Below, piece by piece: positions 49,907 through 61,136 of a DNA stretch of 64,000 bases (its first letter is position 1; the number at the start of each line of letters is the position of its first letter). A program made the position numbers and the translations under genes. The notes under the pieces are model-generated. The model did not search any database. It had not been told where the DNA came from and was given only the letters and a program-made list of their open reading frames with translations. Origin of the DNA: an uncultured Clostridia bacterium. GTDB taxonomy: Bacteria > Bacillota > Clostridia > Lachnospirales > Lachnospiraceae. The stretch spans positions 124,001 through 188,000 of the forward strand of contig CANDNA010000002.1 of assembly GCA_947385955.1 (NCBI GenBank), read 5' to 3'.

Positions 49907-52009
49907 TTACTCTCCCTGCAGTATGCCGCTCTGCATCAGCTGCATCTCCATTTGCAACCACTCGGTTTCTGACATCTTCATTACATTTTTCACCCGATGG
50001 CTTACAATCACCGGGTCATAAGGCTTGGTGGCCACATCCACCGCCCCCAGCCGCAACGCTCTGATTTCATTTTCCCGTTCCTCACTTGCCGTAATTACAA
50101 TAATCGGAATATGCGAAAAAACAGAATTTTGCTTTAATTCCTGAATCAGCTCAAAGCCATCCATCTCCGGCATGAAAATATCCGTTATAATAATTCCGAT
50201 TTTACTTGCATACTCGTTCAGGACTTCCAGAGCCTCTTTCCCGTTGGCGGCCTCAAAATACTGATAGGAATCTCCCAATGCCTGAATCAGGGACTTGCGC
50301 AGCATTGTCACATCATCCACCAGCAGTACGCCCTTTTTATAAGGTTTCTTTTCATCTTTGCGAAGCGCTTCTTCCGCCATCAGCCTTTCATATTCTTCTG
50401 TACTCAGCGGCCTGGAAAAATAATATCCCTGGATTCGGTCACAGCCTGCATTTCTGAGAAATTCCATCTGTTCTCTTGTTTCCACGCCCTCTGCCACCGT
50501 ACTGATATTCAGCAGCTTGGCCATACGTACAATACTGATCAGAATATTGCCTGCCCGTCTGGAAGTGGCCAGTTCTTCCATAAACTGCATATCAATCTTC
50601 AGAGTATCAATATCCATTTCCTTTAACATATTCAGGGAAGAATAACCGCTGCCAAAGTCATCCATCAACAGTTCAAATCCCCGGTTCCGCAGTTTGGAAA
50701 CAAGCTCAATAATCTCACGGGGTTTTTCCGTATAAGCGCTCTCCGTAATCTCCAGACGCAGCAGCCGCTTGGGCACATGATACTGCTCCAGCATCAGTTC
50801 TATCGCATCCCCGATTTCCGGATCGTACAAGTCAATTCTGGAAACATTGACAGAGATAGGGCAGACATAATTGCCGTCATCCCTCATCTTTGCCAGCAGT
50901 TTGCATACCTCTTCCCATACGTAGAGATCCAGTTGACGGATAAAGCCGTTTTTTTCAAAAAGAGGAACAAAAATATCCGGCCTGATAATACCCAGTTCCG
51001 GATGCTTCCAGCGTACCAGCGCTTCCGCACTGACCGGACTCTCCGTAGCCGCATCATAAATGGGGTGCAGCATAATAAAAAACTGCCGTTCTGCCAGAGC
51101 CTGTTCCATATCCGCTATGATACGCTGCTCATTCCGATACTGTCTGGCCAGGTCCGCATCATAATAGGCATATTTTTCTCCTCTGTTTTTCCGGATATTA
51201 ATCATGGAAAATTTGGCCCGGTCGCACATAATGGACACTGCCAGATTCTTATCATCTATTTTATAAATTCCGCATTCCAGATTAAAATGATAGATTCTGC
51301 GCAGCTTTTCCATCCTCGCTTCCACATATCGGAAAAGCTGTATTTCCTCATCCTGGGATCCGGAGGGAATACAGCAGACAAAGTTATCCGCAATAATCCT
51401 GCCGTAGGTACCTTTTTTACCGATCCACTCCCGAAGGGCCTGGGCCAGCTCCAGCAGAATCACATCTCCCTTTTCATTGCCATAGAAATCATTGATCACC
51501 GTAAATCCTTTGATGTTAAAATACAGCATGGTAAACGGACTATCCGGATTGTGCAGAAACATCCGCTTTGTCTGATTATAAAAAGTCTGAGAAGGATACA
51601 GATTAGTCAGCACATCCCGCTCCTGCAGGTTCCGGTTCAGCACACTGCCAATCCGTTTTTTCAGCACTTCCGGATGGTATGGCTTTAAAACAAAATCCTC
51701 TGCCCCCAGCAGAAGGGCCTTTTCCACCTGTACATTTTTTCCCGGATAAGTATTGACCACCACAGGGATATGGGCATATTCTCCTCTTTTTTTAATACGG
51801 CTTAAAAAATTGATTCCATCCGTTTCCGGCAAAATGATATCCAGAAAGATGAGATCCACATCTTTTCTCTCCTGCAAAGCCTCCAACGCTTCCCGGCTGT
51901 TTTCCGCTTCCAGAATTTCATATGCTTTTTCTTCTTCCCATGCCTGTTTCACTGTAATCCTGTCCTCATAGGAAGCGTCTACGAGCAGGATCACTCTCAA
52001 TTCCTTCAT
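49907..52009 (-). CDS. REC-GGDEF-EAL-REC cyclic-di-GMP response regulator
   Basis: The 700-residue signalling protein starts with a receiver domain (acceptor Asp57 in IFLDIILPETDG). A degenerate GGDEF domain (about 130-290) follows, whose signature reads RIIADNFVCCIP, so no cyclase activity is expected. An intact EAL domain (SAEALVRW, ITESAYTE, MDDFGSGYSSLN, LKIDMQFM and AEGVET) should hydrolyse c-di-GMP. A second receiver at the C-terminus has acceptor Asp610 (IITDIFMPEMDG). It lies 3 bases after the chemoreceptor gene, so the two are co-transcribed. No histidine kinase gene is nearby. Confidence 0.92.
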   Translation of the reverse strand: MKELRVILLVDASYEDRITVKQAWEEEKAYEILEAENSREALEALQERKDVDLIFLDIILPETDGINFLSRIKKRGEYAHIPVVVNTYPGKNVQVEKALLLGAEDFVLKPYHPEVLKKRIGSVLNRNLQERDVLTNLYPSQTFYNQTKRMFLHNPDSPFTMLYFNIKGFTVINDFYGNEKGDVILLELAQALREWIGKKGTYGRIIADNFVCCIPSGSQDEEIQLFRYVEARMEKLRRIYHFNLECGIYKIDDKNLAVSIMCDRAKFSMINIRKNRGEKYAYYDADLARQYRNEQRIIADMEQALAERQFFIMLHPIYDAATESPVSAEALVRWKHPELGIIRPDIFVPLFEKNGFIRQLDLYVWEEVCKLLAKMRDDGNYVCPISVNVSRIDLYDPEIGDAIELMLEQYHVPKRLLRLEITESAYTEKPREIIELVSKLRNRGFELLMDDFGSGYSSLNMLKEMDIDTLKIDMQFMEELATSRRAGNILISIVRMAKLLNISTVAEGVETREQMEFLRNAGCDRIQGYYFSRPLSTEEYERLMAEEALRKDEKKPYKKGVLLVDDVTMLRKSLIQALGDSYQYFEAANGKEALEVLNEYASKIGIIITDIFMPEMDGFELIQELKQNSVFSHIPIIVITASEERENEIRALRLGAVDVATKPYDPVIVSHRVKNVMKMSETEWLQMEMQLMQSGILQGE

Positions 52010-52012
52010 ATA

Positions 52013-53749
52013 TTATCTTCCTGCATCCCCACTGATATGAAATATCTCTGCCTGCCTGGTCAATTCATCAATGATATCCTGTACTTCCCGAAGGGCTTTG
52101 CCAATCTCTTTCATCGTTACAGCCAACTCTGTAGTATTCTGAGCCACATTGCCGATTCCCACCGCATTCTGTTCCACGGTTCCGGAAATCCCTTCATTGG
52201 AGGTCACGATTTCCTGCATGGTTTCATTGATCACATTGGTGCCTGCCAGAATCTGATCCATAATATCTGTTACTTTAACAGCATCCTTCAGATACTGTAC
52301 GCCGGTATTTTCCAGCTCATCATAATCCGCCATAACCCGTTCATTCACAAACTGCAGCAGTCCGGATGCATTTTCTGACAGATCAGACACTCCCTTAACA
52401 ACGCTCTGGGATATCCGCTGTATATTGTTGGCGGTCGCCTTACTGTTATCGGCAAGCTGCCTGATTTCATCAGCCACCACCGCAAAGCCTTTTCCGGCCT
52501 CTCCTGCTCTCGCCGCCTCAATCGAAGCATTCAGTGCCAGCAGATTGGTCTGTGCCGCAATCCCCAGGATATCTCCGGTCAGGGTCGTAATATGATTGAT
52601 CTGACGGCTGCCCTCCACAGATTCCACCAGTGCTTTGTCAATCCGGCCTATCACTTCTTCCGCATAATGCTTGCTTTCCACTGCCTGTTTCTTCAGTTTA
52701 TCCGCCCGTTCCCGCATCCCTTCCGCAAAGTGGAAGCCGTCGTTCACTTCATCCGATACATGCTGTACCGTTTCCCTGGCGTCTTTGGCATGATCTGTCA
52801 GAACTGCCGCTGTGGCCGTTACTTCTTCCATTCCTGCTGCCAGCTGCTCCATCGTGCTGGAAGTATCCCCCGCATCCTCTTCTGTCTTTGCCACAAGGCT
52901 GTAAACGTTCTGCTGCTCTGTGGCTATCTGCTGGCTGGACCCCCGGATGTTCCGGATCAGATTTTCCAGAATCTCCAGGAACTGATTGATACCGGACGTG
53001 AGTACGCCGGTTTCGTCTTTGGAACGCCGGGCAATCCGTCTGCTCAGATCCGCATTTTTATTCTGAATTGACGCAATGATGGACTGCAGTTCTCTGGTAG
53101 TCATATGAATGGGTCTGACAATCATAAGATTGGCAATAAAATAAACAACAATCATTGCCACCACCATAAACACTGTGGCAAATACAATAATCCGGCTGCT
53201 GTCGGCCGAAGTCTGATTCAGATTCACATAGCCTTTGTCAAACTCCTGCTGGGTATAATCCTTTAACTGGGTAATATACTTTTCCAGATTGCCTACGGAT
53301 ACGCCCAGCGTATTGTTGATGTAAATAATGGCCATCTCTTTTTTACCGCCTGCGCTGTTGGTCACTATGCTGTCCACAGTATTGTTGAACGCTTTGATCT
53401 TATCTTCAAAACCGACAAACGCCTGCATGATTTCCTCATCATGAATCCCGGCTTTATAAGCAGCCATACTGCTTTCCAGCTCTTTTTGGGTTTCTTCTAT
53501 CTGTTTCTCATAAGAACGCATAGAAGATTCTGCGCTGGTCATGGCATGGCAGAGGGTCACACGATAAATTTCCTCATAATCCCTGTTAATCGTCTGAATC
53601 AGAGTCAGGTCCCCTACCTGCTTGCCCAGAAGGTCTGCACTTTCTTTATTGATTGTTTTGATATTGGCACTTAATATCTGCAGTGATATCAGAGAGACTG
53701 CTACCAGTACGCCGATCACTGCCAAAAACTTATATGCTATCTTCCTCAT
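52013..53749 (-). CDS. methyl-accepting chemotaxis-type receptor
   Basis: The 578-residue protein has a first span near residues 8-28, an extracellular four-helix-bundle-like sensor (about 30-185), a second span ([20 protein letters not shown], about 187-206), a HAMP domain (about 210-265) and a signalling domain with the receptor hairpin [20 protein letters not shown] (about 393-412). It is a full-length MCP. No chemotaxis or flagellar genes are in the window. The gene is joined to the REC-EAL gene, so it may feed c-di-GMP control rather than motility. CGGAGG lies upstream of the ATG. Confidence 0.93.
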   Translation of the reverse strand: MRKIAYKFLAVIGVLVAVSLISLQILSANIKTINKESADLLGKQVGDLTLIQTINRDYEEIYRVTLCHAMTSAESSMRSYEKQIEETQKELESSMAAYKAGIHDEEIMQAFVGFEDKIKAFNNTVDSIVTNSAGGKKEMAIIYINNTLGVSVGNLEKYITQLKDYTQQEFDKGYVNLNQTSADSSRIIVFATVFMVVAMIVVYFIANLMIVRPIHMTTRELQSIIASIQNKNADLSRRIARRSKDETGVLTSGINQFLEILENLIRNIRGSSQQIATEQQNVYSLVAKTEEDAGDTSSTMEQLAAGMEEVTATAAVLTDHAKDARETVQHVSDEVNDGFHFAEGMRERADKLKKQAVESKHYAEEVIGRIDKALVESVEGSRQINHITTLTGDILGIAAQTNLLALNASIEAARAGEAGKGFAVVADEIRQLADNSKATANNIQRISQSVVKGVSDLSENASGLLQFVNERVMADYDELENTGVQYLKDAVKVTDIMDQILAGTNVINETMQEIVTSNEGISGTVEQNAVGIGNVAQNTTELAVTMKEIGKALREVQDIIDELTRQAEIFHISGDAGR

Positions 53750-53793
53750 ATGTTCCTCCGTAATTTGTGCAAACCAATGGATGTCTTGTTTCT

Positions 53794-53822
53794 ATTCTAG
53801 TACAATATAACTATTCTTTCAA
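53794..53822 (-). promoter_or_regulatory. sigma-A promoter of the MCP/REC-EAL operon
   Basis: On the minus strand TTGAAA (53817-53822), a 17-base spacer and TAGAAT (53794-53799). No sigma-D-like site is seen here. Confidence 0.72.
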
Positions 53823-53895
53823 CTAAATTCCGTATTTTTTTGGTGATTCTGATTGCCGTTCTGTCCCTTTCCTTACAATGGATTCCGGTGCCGGA

Positions 53896-56800
53896 TTACA
53901 GCAGAAAAACCTTCATGGTTTTCAGAATATGCTCTGTCAGAGACAACAGCATTTCTCCGTCTTTCTCCACAAAACCGCATTTTTTATAGCTGTACTCCAG
54001 ACGGGGTTCTCCTTTTGCATAAAATGTCATTTTACTGCCAAAACCCGTCAGCATCTCCGGGATGCGCTCGATCCGTATGGGAGCATGTTCCGTAAAAGAA
54101 AACGTCAGTTTTTCATTCTTCCCCTGCACTTCCGAAAGATACAGCTCATGAGCCTGCTTTCGCAAAAGTGCTATACGCAGCAGATTTTCCACCGATCTGG
54201 GGATCTCTCCAAACCGGTCCATCAGCTCTTCTTTCATATCCGCGCATTCTGCTTCATCCTCCACTCCTGCGATCCTTTTATAGATATCCAGTTTCTGCAC
54301 CTCATTCACGATATAGGAAGCCGGAATATAAGCATCCACATCCAGATCCACTGTGGTCGGAAAGTCGCTGACTTCACATTCCCCCTTCAAATGCCGGACC
54401 GCATCGTTCAACATCTTACAATACAGGTCATATCCCACTGCCGCCATATGTCCGTGCTGGCTCTTTCCCAGCAGATTCCCTGCACCCCGGATTTCCAGGT
54501 CCCGCATGGCAATTTTAAAGCCGCTTCCCAGGTCGGTAAATTCCCGGATGGCCTGCAGCCGCTTTTCTGCCACCTCTTTTAACATTTTATCCTTTTTGTA
54601 CATCAGAAAGGCATAGGCCGTCCGGTTGGAACGCCCCACTCTGCCCCGGAGTTGATACAACTGTGACAGCCCCATATGATCCGAATCATGGATAATCATA
54701 GTATTCACATTGGAAATATCCAGCCCGGTTTCAATGATCGTGGTGGAAACCAGCACATCGATTTCCCCGTCAATGAAATCATACATAATGCGTTCCAGTT
54801 CCCGTTCTTTCATCTGCCCATGTGCAAAAGCCACTGTGGCTTCCGGCACCAGCCGCGCAATTCCTGCGGCGGCATCCGCAATGGTATTTACTTTGTTGTA
54901 GACATAATAAACCTGCCCCCCTCTGGCAAGCTCTCTGACAATCGCCTCCCGTACCATTTCTTCATTGTACTCACAGACAAATGTCTGAATGGGCATCCTC
55001 TCTTCCGGTGCTTCTTCCAGCACACTCATATCCCGGATTCCTGCAAGACTCATATGAAGAGTCCGGGGAATGGGAGTTGCAGTCAGCGTCAGCACATCCA
55101 CCGTTTCTTTTACCTTTTTGATTTTTTCTTTATGGGCCACGCCGAACCGCTGTTCCTCATCAATGATCAGCAGTCCCAGATCTTTATAAACCACATCCGC
55201 AGACAGTACCCGGTGCGTGCCGATGATAATATCCACCAGTCCTTTCCGCAGATCTTCAATGGCTTTTTTTTGTTGTGCGGGGGTACGGAACCGGGACAAT
55301 AGCTCCACCCGCACAGGGAAATCCTTCATCCTCTGTATAAACGTATTATAATGCTGCTGGGCCAGTATGGTAGTGGGTACCAGAAAAACAACCTGTTTGC
55401 TGCATTGTACTGCCTTAAACGCCGCCCGGATGGCAATTTCCGTTTTGCCATATCCCACATCCCCACAGACCAGCCGGTCCATGATTTTGCGGCTTTCCAT
55501 ATCCTTTTTGGTGGCTTCGATTGCGGCAAGCTGATCTTCTGTTTCCTCAAAGGGAAACATCTCCTCAAATTCCCTCTGCCATATGGTATCCTTTTCAAAA
55601 CAGAAACCGGCCTTTTCCTGACGGGCGGCATACAGCTCCACCAGATCCTTTGCCACCTCTCCCACAGCACTCTTTACTTTACTTCTTGTCCGGTTCCACT
55701 CCTGTGTCCCCAGCTTGTTCAGCTTCGGCTTTTTGGCATCTGCAGAGGCATATTTCTGAATGGCGTCGAAGCCGGTTGCCAGAATATAGAGGTTGCCGCC
55801 GTCCCGGTATTCGATCTTCATATAGTCTTTTACGACATGCTCCACCTCTACCTTTTCTATCCCTCTGTAGATGCCCAGTCCGTGACTTTCATGCACCACA
55901 TAGTCTCCCACCTTCAGCTCTGAAAAGTCATGAATCTTCTGCCCCTCATAAGTTTTCCGCCGCCGCTTTTTCTTTTTCTCCTGTCCGAAAATGTCGCTTT
56001 CCGAAACCACCACATAGTTCAGCAGAGGATATTCAAAGCCCCTCAGCACATGCCCGTAGCAGGTCATAATCTCCCCCGGCGCCAGTTCTCTCTCCGGGTC
56101 CTCACTGTAAAATGCCGTCAGCTCCTGCTCCGCCAGATCCCTGGCCAGCCGCTTTGCCCTGGTACGGGAGCCGGACAACAGCAAAATCCGATATCCGTTC
56201 TTTTTATAGCGCCTCAGGTCACGGACAAGCATCTCAAAACTATTGTGATAGGAAGCTATGGATTTTGCAGTTACAGCAAAACGGCTTTCTCCTGCAAACA
56301 AAAGAGCTTTCTGTCCGATGGCAGACAGGGACAGGGTACGGCAGTGTTCCAGCCCCACGCAGGTCTGCTCCACGGAACGCAGCAGGCCCATCTGCCCCGG
56401 CAGCACATATCCCTTCTCCGCCCGGTGCATCATGCTTTCCCGAAATTCCATCTCCACCGCGCTGCCATGTTCTTTCAGGCGGGCGGGCTCATCCAGCACG
56501 AACAGGCTGGATGATGCATCAAAAAAAGAAACGAACACCGATGTTTCCTGATAAAAATAACGGATATAGCTTTCCAGGTTCACCAGGGATCTGTATTCCA
56601 GTATCTGCTCCTTCAGTTCTTCCACCTGTACCCGAATCCGGTGTGCCTCTTCTGTACGGAACTGTTCCCGCAGGGATTTTTCCGTGGTAAGCCCGTCCCT
56701 GCAGATGGCCGCCACCCCGTTTTCCAGCTCTTCCCGGGACAACACCAGCTCTGCAGCCGGATAAATGTCCACGCCTTCCAGTGTTTCAATCGACCGCTGA

Positions 56801-57420
56801 CTCCGCACGTCAAAACTGCGGACAGACTCCACCTCATCTCCCCACAGCTCTATCCGGTATGGATTTTCTTCTGTCAGATCAAAAATATCCAGAATACCGC
56901 CCCGGACTGCAAACTGGCCCGGTCCTTCCACCTGATACACATTTTCATATCCGGATGCCGCCAATGCGGCAGACAGATTATGCGGCGCTTCTTTCCCCTT
57001 GCGGATATGGACAATTCCCTTCTGCAGCGCCCCTATCGGCACCTGCTCTGCCATCAGGCTGTCGAAAGTAGTCACCACAGTCACCGGTACGCCCTCCAGC
57101 AGCCTGCGCAGTACCTTCATCCGCTCTGTTGTCAGCCGGTTTCCATGCACATCTGCCTGATAGAAAATCAAATCCTTGGCCGGATACAGCATTGTATTCC
57201 GGTCATAAAATTTATAATCTTCATAAATCTCCCTGGCCCTGATGTCACTGTACGTAACGATGATTTTATTCCGGAAGCCCTCTCCAAGTCCGTAAACCAT
57301 GTGCATTTTCTGCGAATCCACACAGCCGCTCAGCGCCGCATGGGCGGGATGATTTTTCAGCAGCTTTGCAATCTCCGGGAATTCTCCCATTTCCTCAAAT
57401 GGTTTTTTCAGTGCTTTCAT
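53896..57420 (-). CDS. mfd: transcription-repair coupling factor
   Basis: It displaces RNA polymerase stalled at lesions and recruits UvrA. The 1174-residue protein has an N-terminal UvrB-like part, the RNA polymerase interaction domain ([20 protein letters not shown], about 508-527), helicase motifs (Walker [15 protein letters not shown] box [20 protein letters not shown]) and the TRCF C-terminal domain ([14 protein letters not shown]). The second of two adjacent ATGs (57420) is preferred, with GAGGT five bases upstream. It overlaps pth by 26 bp. Confidence 0.95.
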   Translation of the reverse strand: MKALKKPFEEMGEFPEIAKLLKNHPAHAALSGCVDSQKMHMVYGLGEGFRNKIIVTYSDIRAREIYEDYKFYDRNTMLYPAKDLIFYQADVHGNRLTTERMKVLRRLLEGVPVTVVTTFDSLMAEQVPIGALQKGIVHIRKGKEAPHNLSAALAASGYENVYQVEGPGQFAVRGGILDIFDLTEENPYRIELWGDEVESVRSFDVRSQRSIETLEGVDIYPAAELVLSREELENGVAAICRDGLTTEKSLREQFRTEEAHRIRVQVEELKEQILEYRSLVNLESYIRYFYQETSVFVSFFDASSSLFVLDEPARLKEHGSAVEMEFRESMMHRAEKGYVLPGQMGLLRSVEQTCVGLEHCRTLSLSAIGQKALLFAGESRFAVTAKSIASYHNSFEMLVRDLRRYKKNGYRILLLSGSRTRAKRLARDLAEQELTAFYSEDPERELAPGEIMTCYGHVLRGFEYPLLNYVVVSESDIFGQEKKKKRRRKTYEGQKIHDFSELKVGDYVVHESHGLGIYRGIEKVEVEHVVKDYMKIEYRDGGNLYILATGFDAIQKYASADAKKPKLNKLGTQEWNRTRSKVKSAVGEVAKDLVELYAARQEKAGFCFEKDTIWQREFEEMFPFEETEDQLAAIEATKKDMESRKIMDRLVCGDVGYGKTEIAIRAAFKAVQCSKQVVFLVPTTILAQQHYNTFIQRMKDFPVRVELLSRFRTPAQQKKAIEDLRKGLVDIIIGTHRVLSADVVYKDLGLLIIDEEQRFGVAHKEKIKKVKETVDVLTLTATPIPRTLHMSLAGIRDMSVLEEAPEERMPIQTFVCEYNEEMVREAIVRELARGGQVYYVYNKVNTIADAAAGIARLVPEATVAFAHGQMKERELERIMYDFIDGEIDVLVSTTIIETGLDISNVNTMIIHDSDHMGLSQLYQLRGRVGRSNRTAYAFLMYKKDKMLKEVAEKRLQAIREFTDLGSGFKIAMRDLEIRGAGNLLGKSQHGHMAAVGYDLYCKMLNDAVRHLKGECEVSDFPTTVDLDVDAYIPASYIVNEVQKLDIYKRIAGVEDEAECADMKEELMDRFGEIPRSVENLLRIALLRKQAHELYLSEVQGKNEKLTFSFTEHAPIRIERIPEMLTGFGSKMTFYAKGEPRLEYSYKKCGFVEKDGEMLLSLTEHILKTMKVFLL

Positions 57421-57997
57421 CATCTACCTCTTGTTTTTTATGATATCTGTTCATTGCAGCATCCGTTTCACCCTGTACCATCAGGCACACCGCTTCCTCT
57501 GCCATACATGCACTCCGGGCAATTTTTTCTTTTTCTTCTCTGGTAAAATGCCCCAGCACATAGTCCACCAGATCGGATCCCCCGGGCTTACCTCCCACCC
57601 CGATCTTGATACGCAGAAATAGATCATGTCCCAGATGGGCAATAATATTTTTAATACCGTTATGCCCGCCTGCACTGCCTTTTTTACGGATCCGCAGCCT
57701 GCCCGTTTCCATACTGATATCGTCATAAATCACGATCAGTTCCTGCTTTTCATCTATCTTATAGTAATTTACCAGTTCCCTCACACTTTCACCGCTCAGA
57801 TTCATAAAAGTCTGAGGCTTGGCCAGGATTACCTTCTGTCCTTCGATAAATCCCTTTCCGATCAGCGCCCGGTGCTTACGTTCCAGCATGGAAATCCCAT
57901 GTTTTTCTGCTATTACATCTATGACGGAAAATCCTGTATTATGTCTCGTATTTTCATATTGTCTTCCCGGATTGCCCAATCCTGCAATAATATACAT
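57395..57997 (-). CDS. pth: peptidyl-tRNA hydrolase
   Basis: It recycles peptidyl-tRNA dropped by ribosomes. The 200-residue protein has GLGNPGRQYENTRHNTGF with Asn10-region and His20, FMNLSGESV, and DDISMETGRLRIRKKGSAGGHNG (split DDISMETGRLRI and RKKGSAGGHNG) with the second Asp/His area. AAAGGAAGGG precedes the ATG. The pth-mfd order with overlap is common in Firmicutes. Confidence 0.95.
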   Translation of the reverse strand: MYIIAGLGNPGRQYENTRHNTGFSVIDVIAEKHGISMLERKHRALIGKGFIEGQKVILAKPQTFMNLSGESVRELVNYYKIDEKQELIVIYDDISMETGRLRIRKKGSAGGHNGIKNIIAHLGHDLFLRIKIGVGGKPGGSDLVDYVLGHFTREEKEKIARSACMAEEAVCLMVQGETDAAMNRYHKKQEVDDESTEKTI

Positions 57998-58055
57998 GTT
58001 GCCCTTCCTTTCTGTCCTGCGGTGTGATATTCATAAAAACCTGAATCTATAATAT

Positions 58056-58087
58056 AACAAAGGAGCTGTCAAATGACAACTCCTTTT
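58056..58087 (-). terminator. terminator after spoVG
   Basis: AAAGGAG-TGTC pairs with GACA-CTCCTTT (58059-58086) with one mismatch, followed on the minus strand by TTTGTTATATT. The same stretch could carry a pth promoter (TTGTCA-17-TATATT), less certain. Confidence 0.7.
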
Positions 58088-58110
58088 CCCTGATGCCTAC
58101 TCCTATTCCG

Positions 58111-58386
58111 TCATTCCGCACTGTCAGGTTCCGACAATGCCTGCTCGTAACTTTCTAAAATAATCTTCTGTATGCCCTCTCTAGTCTCTGAATTGATAGG
58201 ATGGGCGATGTCCCTGTACTCGCCATCCGTGGCCTTCTTGCTTGGCATTGCAATAAACAGCCCTTTCTCACCTTCAATCACCTTGATGTCATGAACTACG
58301 AATTCATTGTCGATCGTAATGGATACAATCGCTTTCATTTTCCCTTCTTTCGTAATTTTACGAACTCGTACGTCTGTTATCTTCAT
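58111..58386 (-). CDS. spoVG: SpoVG, RNA-binding global regulator
   Basis: The 91-residue protein matches SpoVG along its whole length: [20 protein letters not shown] at the start, [20 protein letters not shown] in the middle and [19 protein letters not shown] at the end. SpoVG binds RNA/DNA and affects septation, sporulation and metabolism in Firmicutes. It follows glgD by 25 bases with GGAGGTC upstream and may be co-transcribed with glgC-glgD. Confidence 0.95.
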   Translation of the reverse strand: MKITDVRVRKITKEGKMKAIVSITIDNEFVVHDIKVIEGEKGLFIAMPSKKATDGEYRDIAHPINSETREGIQKIILESYEQALSEPDSAE

Positions 58387-58411
58387 GCATCTTGACCTCC
58401 TCTGATCGATA

Positions 58412-59530
58412 CTAGAACTTGTACCTCATATTTTTTTCGATTACGATCTTGATTCCATCTTCGCCTTTATAGCAGGAGTTGGCCGGTATGGTATCGCGGC
58501 TCTCTACGATGCAGTTTTCAATGTAAGTGTTATCTCCAATATAAACGTCATTTAATATAATAGAATTTTTGATCGTGCAATGATTCCCGATGAATGCACT
58601 TTTAAATACAACGGAGTTTTCTATGGTCCCGTTGATGATACAGCCGCTGGAAATCAGGCTGTTCCTCACATCGGAACCCACATTGTATTTTGCCGGCGGT
58701 AAATCATCTACTTTGGAATACACAGCAGGATATTCCCTGAAGAAATAAGTACGGACATCCGGTTTCAGGAAATCCATGTTCGCATTAAAATAATCCTCTA
58801 CGGAAGCAATGTTTTTCCAGTAATCCCTGATCTTGTAACCAAATATGCGTTTCAGATTCTTATATCGGATCAGGATGTCCTTTACAAAATCATACCGATC
58901 CTCCTCCGCACACTTTTCAAGCAGTTCTATAAGCTGGCGCCTTCTGATGATGTAAATGCCGCAGGAAATGGTGTGGGAACTGGCAACAACCGGCTTTTCC
59001 TCAAACTCCTCAATCCTGCTTTCCTCATTCATACGGATGGTTCCGTATCTTTCCAGCGCCGTATTCCCTTCCATATCCCGACAGACAACGGTAATGTCTG
59101 CCTTTTTCTCGATATGGTACTCCAAAACCTTATTGTAATCCATTTTGTAAATACAATCGCCGCTGGCGATGATCACATACGGTTCATGGCTGCTCTTTAA
59201 GAAATCCAGGTTCTGATAGATGGCATCCGCCGTCCCTCTGTACCAGGAACTCCGGTCAGCCGTCACCGCAGGTGTAAATACAAAAATACCGCCCTGCTTC
59301 CTGCCAAAATCCCACCACTTGGAAGAACCAAGATGCTCATTCAGGCTCCTCGCATTGTACTGTGTCAGTACGGCAACCTTTTGTATGTGGGAATTAGACA
59401 TATTACTGAGCACAAAATCGATACTTCTGTAACTTCCCGCAATCGGCATGGCCGCAACCGCTCTTTTCTGCGACAGCTCTTTCATACGGTGGTTGTTTCC
59501 GCCCGCCAGGACGATTCCAATCGCTCTCAT
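58412..59530 (-). CDS. glgD: glucose-1-phosphate adenylyltransferase subunit GlgD
   Basis: The 372-residue protein is the second, usually regulatory, subunit of ADP-glucose pyrophosphorylase. It has the nucleotidyltransferase domain ([20 protein letters not shown], where the GGxGxRL loop of GlgC is altered) and a left-handed beta-helix C-terminus with repeated hexapeptides ([20 protein letters not shown]). The changed loop fits loss of catalysis. It overlaps glgC by 4 bp, so the two subunits are made together. Confidence 0.93.
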   Translation of the reverse strand: MRAIGIVLAGGNNHRMKELSQKRAVAAMPIAGSYRSIDFVLSNMSNSHIQKVAVLTQYNARSLNEHLGSSKWWDFGRKQGGIFVFTPAVTADRSSWYRGTADAIYQNLDFLKSSHEPYVIIASGDCIYKMDYNKVLEYHIEKKADITVVCRDMEGNTALERYGTIRMNEESRIEEFEEKPVVASSHTISCGIYIIRRRQLIELLEKCAEEDRYDFVKDILIRYKNLKRIFGYKIRDYWKNIASVEDYFNANMDFLKPDVRTYFFREYPAVYSKVDDLPPAKYNVGSDVRNSLISSGCIINGTIENSVVFKSAFIGNHCTIKNSIILNDVYIGDNTYIENCIVESRDTIPANSCYKGEDGIKIVIEKNMRYKF

Positions 59531-60801
59531 GACTCATCACCTGCCTTAATTAATGTTTTTCCGCCTGCCAGATAATGATCCGGAAAATCCTCCGGATCAG
59601 TCCTGCCGAAAATCACAGAATTTTTTCCGACAGAAACATGGCCGGGTATCACACTTTTTTCTCCGATTGTCACAATACCGTGATTGTAAATATGCGGATC
59701 TGTTTCATTGGGGACTTCTTCACCCACACCCAGTTTCACGCTCTCTCCAATCACGGCATCCTCCGCAATGATTGCCTTGTTCAATTCACAGTTCGGACCG
59801 ATTTCCGTCCGGTTCATAAGAATAGAATCCCGTACCACCGTGCCTTCACCGATGGTAACACCGCAGCCGATGACCGAATTGTATACCTTACCCAATATGG
59901 TGGTGCCTTCTCCGATAATGCTCCTCTCCACTACGCTGTCAGATGACACATACTGAGGCTGCAAAATCTCGCTGCGCGTGTAAATCTTCCAATATTCCTC
60001 ATAAAGATTGAACACAGGTATAATATCAATCAGTTCCATATTGGCTTCCCAATAGGAATGAAGGGTTCCCACATCTTTCCAGTAACCGTTGAACTCATAT
60101 GCGTAAAGCGGTGCTCCCTTTCTATGGCAGTATGGAATCACATGCTTGCCAAAATCCAGCGCCGGCTGATCCGCCAGCGTCAGCAGGGCTTCTTTTAAGG
60201 TGGCCCAGTTAAAAATATAAATGCCCATAGATGCCAGATTGCTTCTGGGATTTTCAGGTTTTTCCTCAAAATCCTGAATCTTCCTGTTCTCATCGGTAAT
60301 CACAATTCCAAACCGCTTTGCCTCTTCCATCGGAACCGGCATTGCGGCAATGGACACTTCGGCGCCATTGGATTTATGAAACTCCAGCATAACCTCATAG
60401 TCCATCTTGTATATATGATCTCCGGAAAGAATCAGCACATAATCCGGATTGAAACTTTCCATATAGGCCAGATTCTGATAGATGGCATTGGCTGTACCGG
60501 TATACCATTCACTGTTTTTACTCTTTTCATAAGGCGGCAGAATGGAAACCCCTCCAATATTGCGGTCCAGATCCCACGGAATGCCGATACCGATATGGGA
60601 ATTCAGACGGAGCGGCTGGTACTGTGTCAATACGCCTACTGTATCCACGCCGGAATTGATGCAGTTGCTTAAAGGAAAATCAATGATCCTGTATTTCCCT
60701 CCGAATGCCACTGCCGGTTTTGCCACTTTGGATGTGAGCACCCCCAGCCTGCTTCCCTGCCCACCGGCCAGAAGCATGGCAATCATTTCTTTCTTATACA
60801 T
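59527..60801 (-). CDS. glgC: glucose-1-phosphate adenylyltransferase
   Basis: It makes ADP-glucose, the committed step of glycogen synthesis. The 424-residue catalytic subunit has [20 protein letters not shown] (about 11-30), the substrate motif [25 protein letters not shown] and the C-terminal beta-helix ([20 protein letters not shown]). AAGGAG precedes the ATG. It heads glgC-glgD-(spoVG), while glgP for degradation is separate at 40674. Confidence 0.96.
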   Translation of the reverse strand: MYKKEMIAMLLAGGQGSRLGVLTSKVAKPAVAFGGKYRIIDFPLSNCINSGVDTVGVLTQYQPLRLNSHIGIGIPWDLDRNIGGVSILPPYEKSKNSEWYTGTANAIYQNLAYMESFNPDYVLILSGDHIYKMDYEVMLEFHKSNGAEVSIAAMPVPMEEAKRFGIVITDENRKIQDFEEKPENPRSNLASMGIYIFNWATLKEALLTLADQPALDFGKHVIPYCHRKGAPLYAYEFNGYWKDVGTLHSYWEANMELIDIIPVFNLYEEYWKIYTRSEILQPQYVSSDSVVERSIIGEGTTILGKVYNSVIGCGVTIGEGTVVRDSILMNRTEIGPNCELNKAIIAEDAVIGESVKLGVGEEVPNETDPHIYNHGIVTIGEKSVIPGHVSVGKNSVIFGRTDPEDFPDHYLAGGKTLIKAGDES

Positions 60802-60850
60802 ACTGTCACTCCTTACAATCCATCGGATTTCTTAATCTTTCTTTAGTGAT

Positions 60851-60879
60851 AATATAACATAGATTCCTGTAAAAGTGAA
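60851..60879 (-). promoter_or_regulatory. sigma-A promoter of glgC-glgD
   Basis: On the minus strand TTCACT (60874-60879), a 17-base spacer and TATATT (60851-60856). The stretch 60880-61080 is AT-rich with no gene; a second TTGACA lies further upstream without a good -10. Confidence 0.55.
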
Positions 60880-61086
60880 TTGTTTTTACAATTTATTTAT
60901 TTGTTTTTGTCAACTTTCTGTATATTTTTTACAATAATCTTTAATTTTGTCTAAACATTTCCCCTCTTCTTTTTTCTTTACAGTTTTTGCCTGTTTTTCT
61001 CCGCTCCCCTCCCACAATATCACCTGTTTTTTCTTCTTTCCATAAAAAATTACCAAATTTTTGTTTGTTTTTTTTCTTTCTATGCG

Positions 61087-61092
61087 TATAAT
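61087..61092 (+). promoter_or_regulatory. -10 box of murC
   Basis: A perfect TATAAT (61087-61092) lies 44 bases before the murC start; TTTGTT at 17 bases or TTGTTT at 20 bases upstream could act as the -35. Weak -35, so moderate confidence. Confidence 0.5.
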
Positions 61093-61136
61093 AAATGATA
61101 GAGAAAACAGATGAAAGAAGCAGGGAGAGGAAGCCC

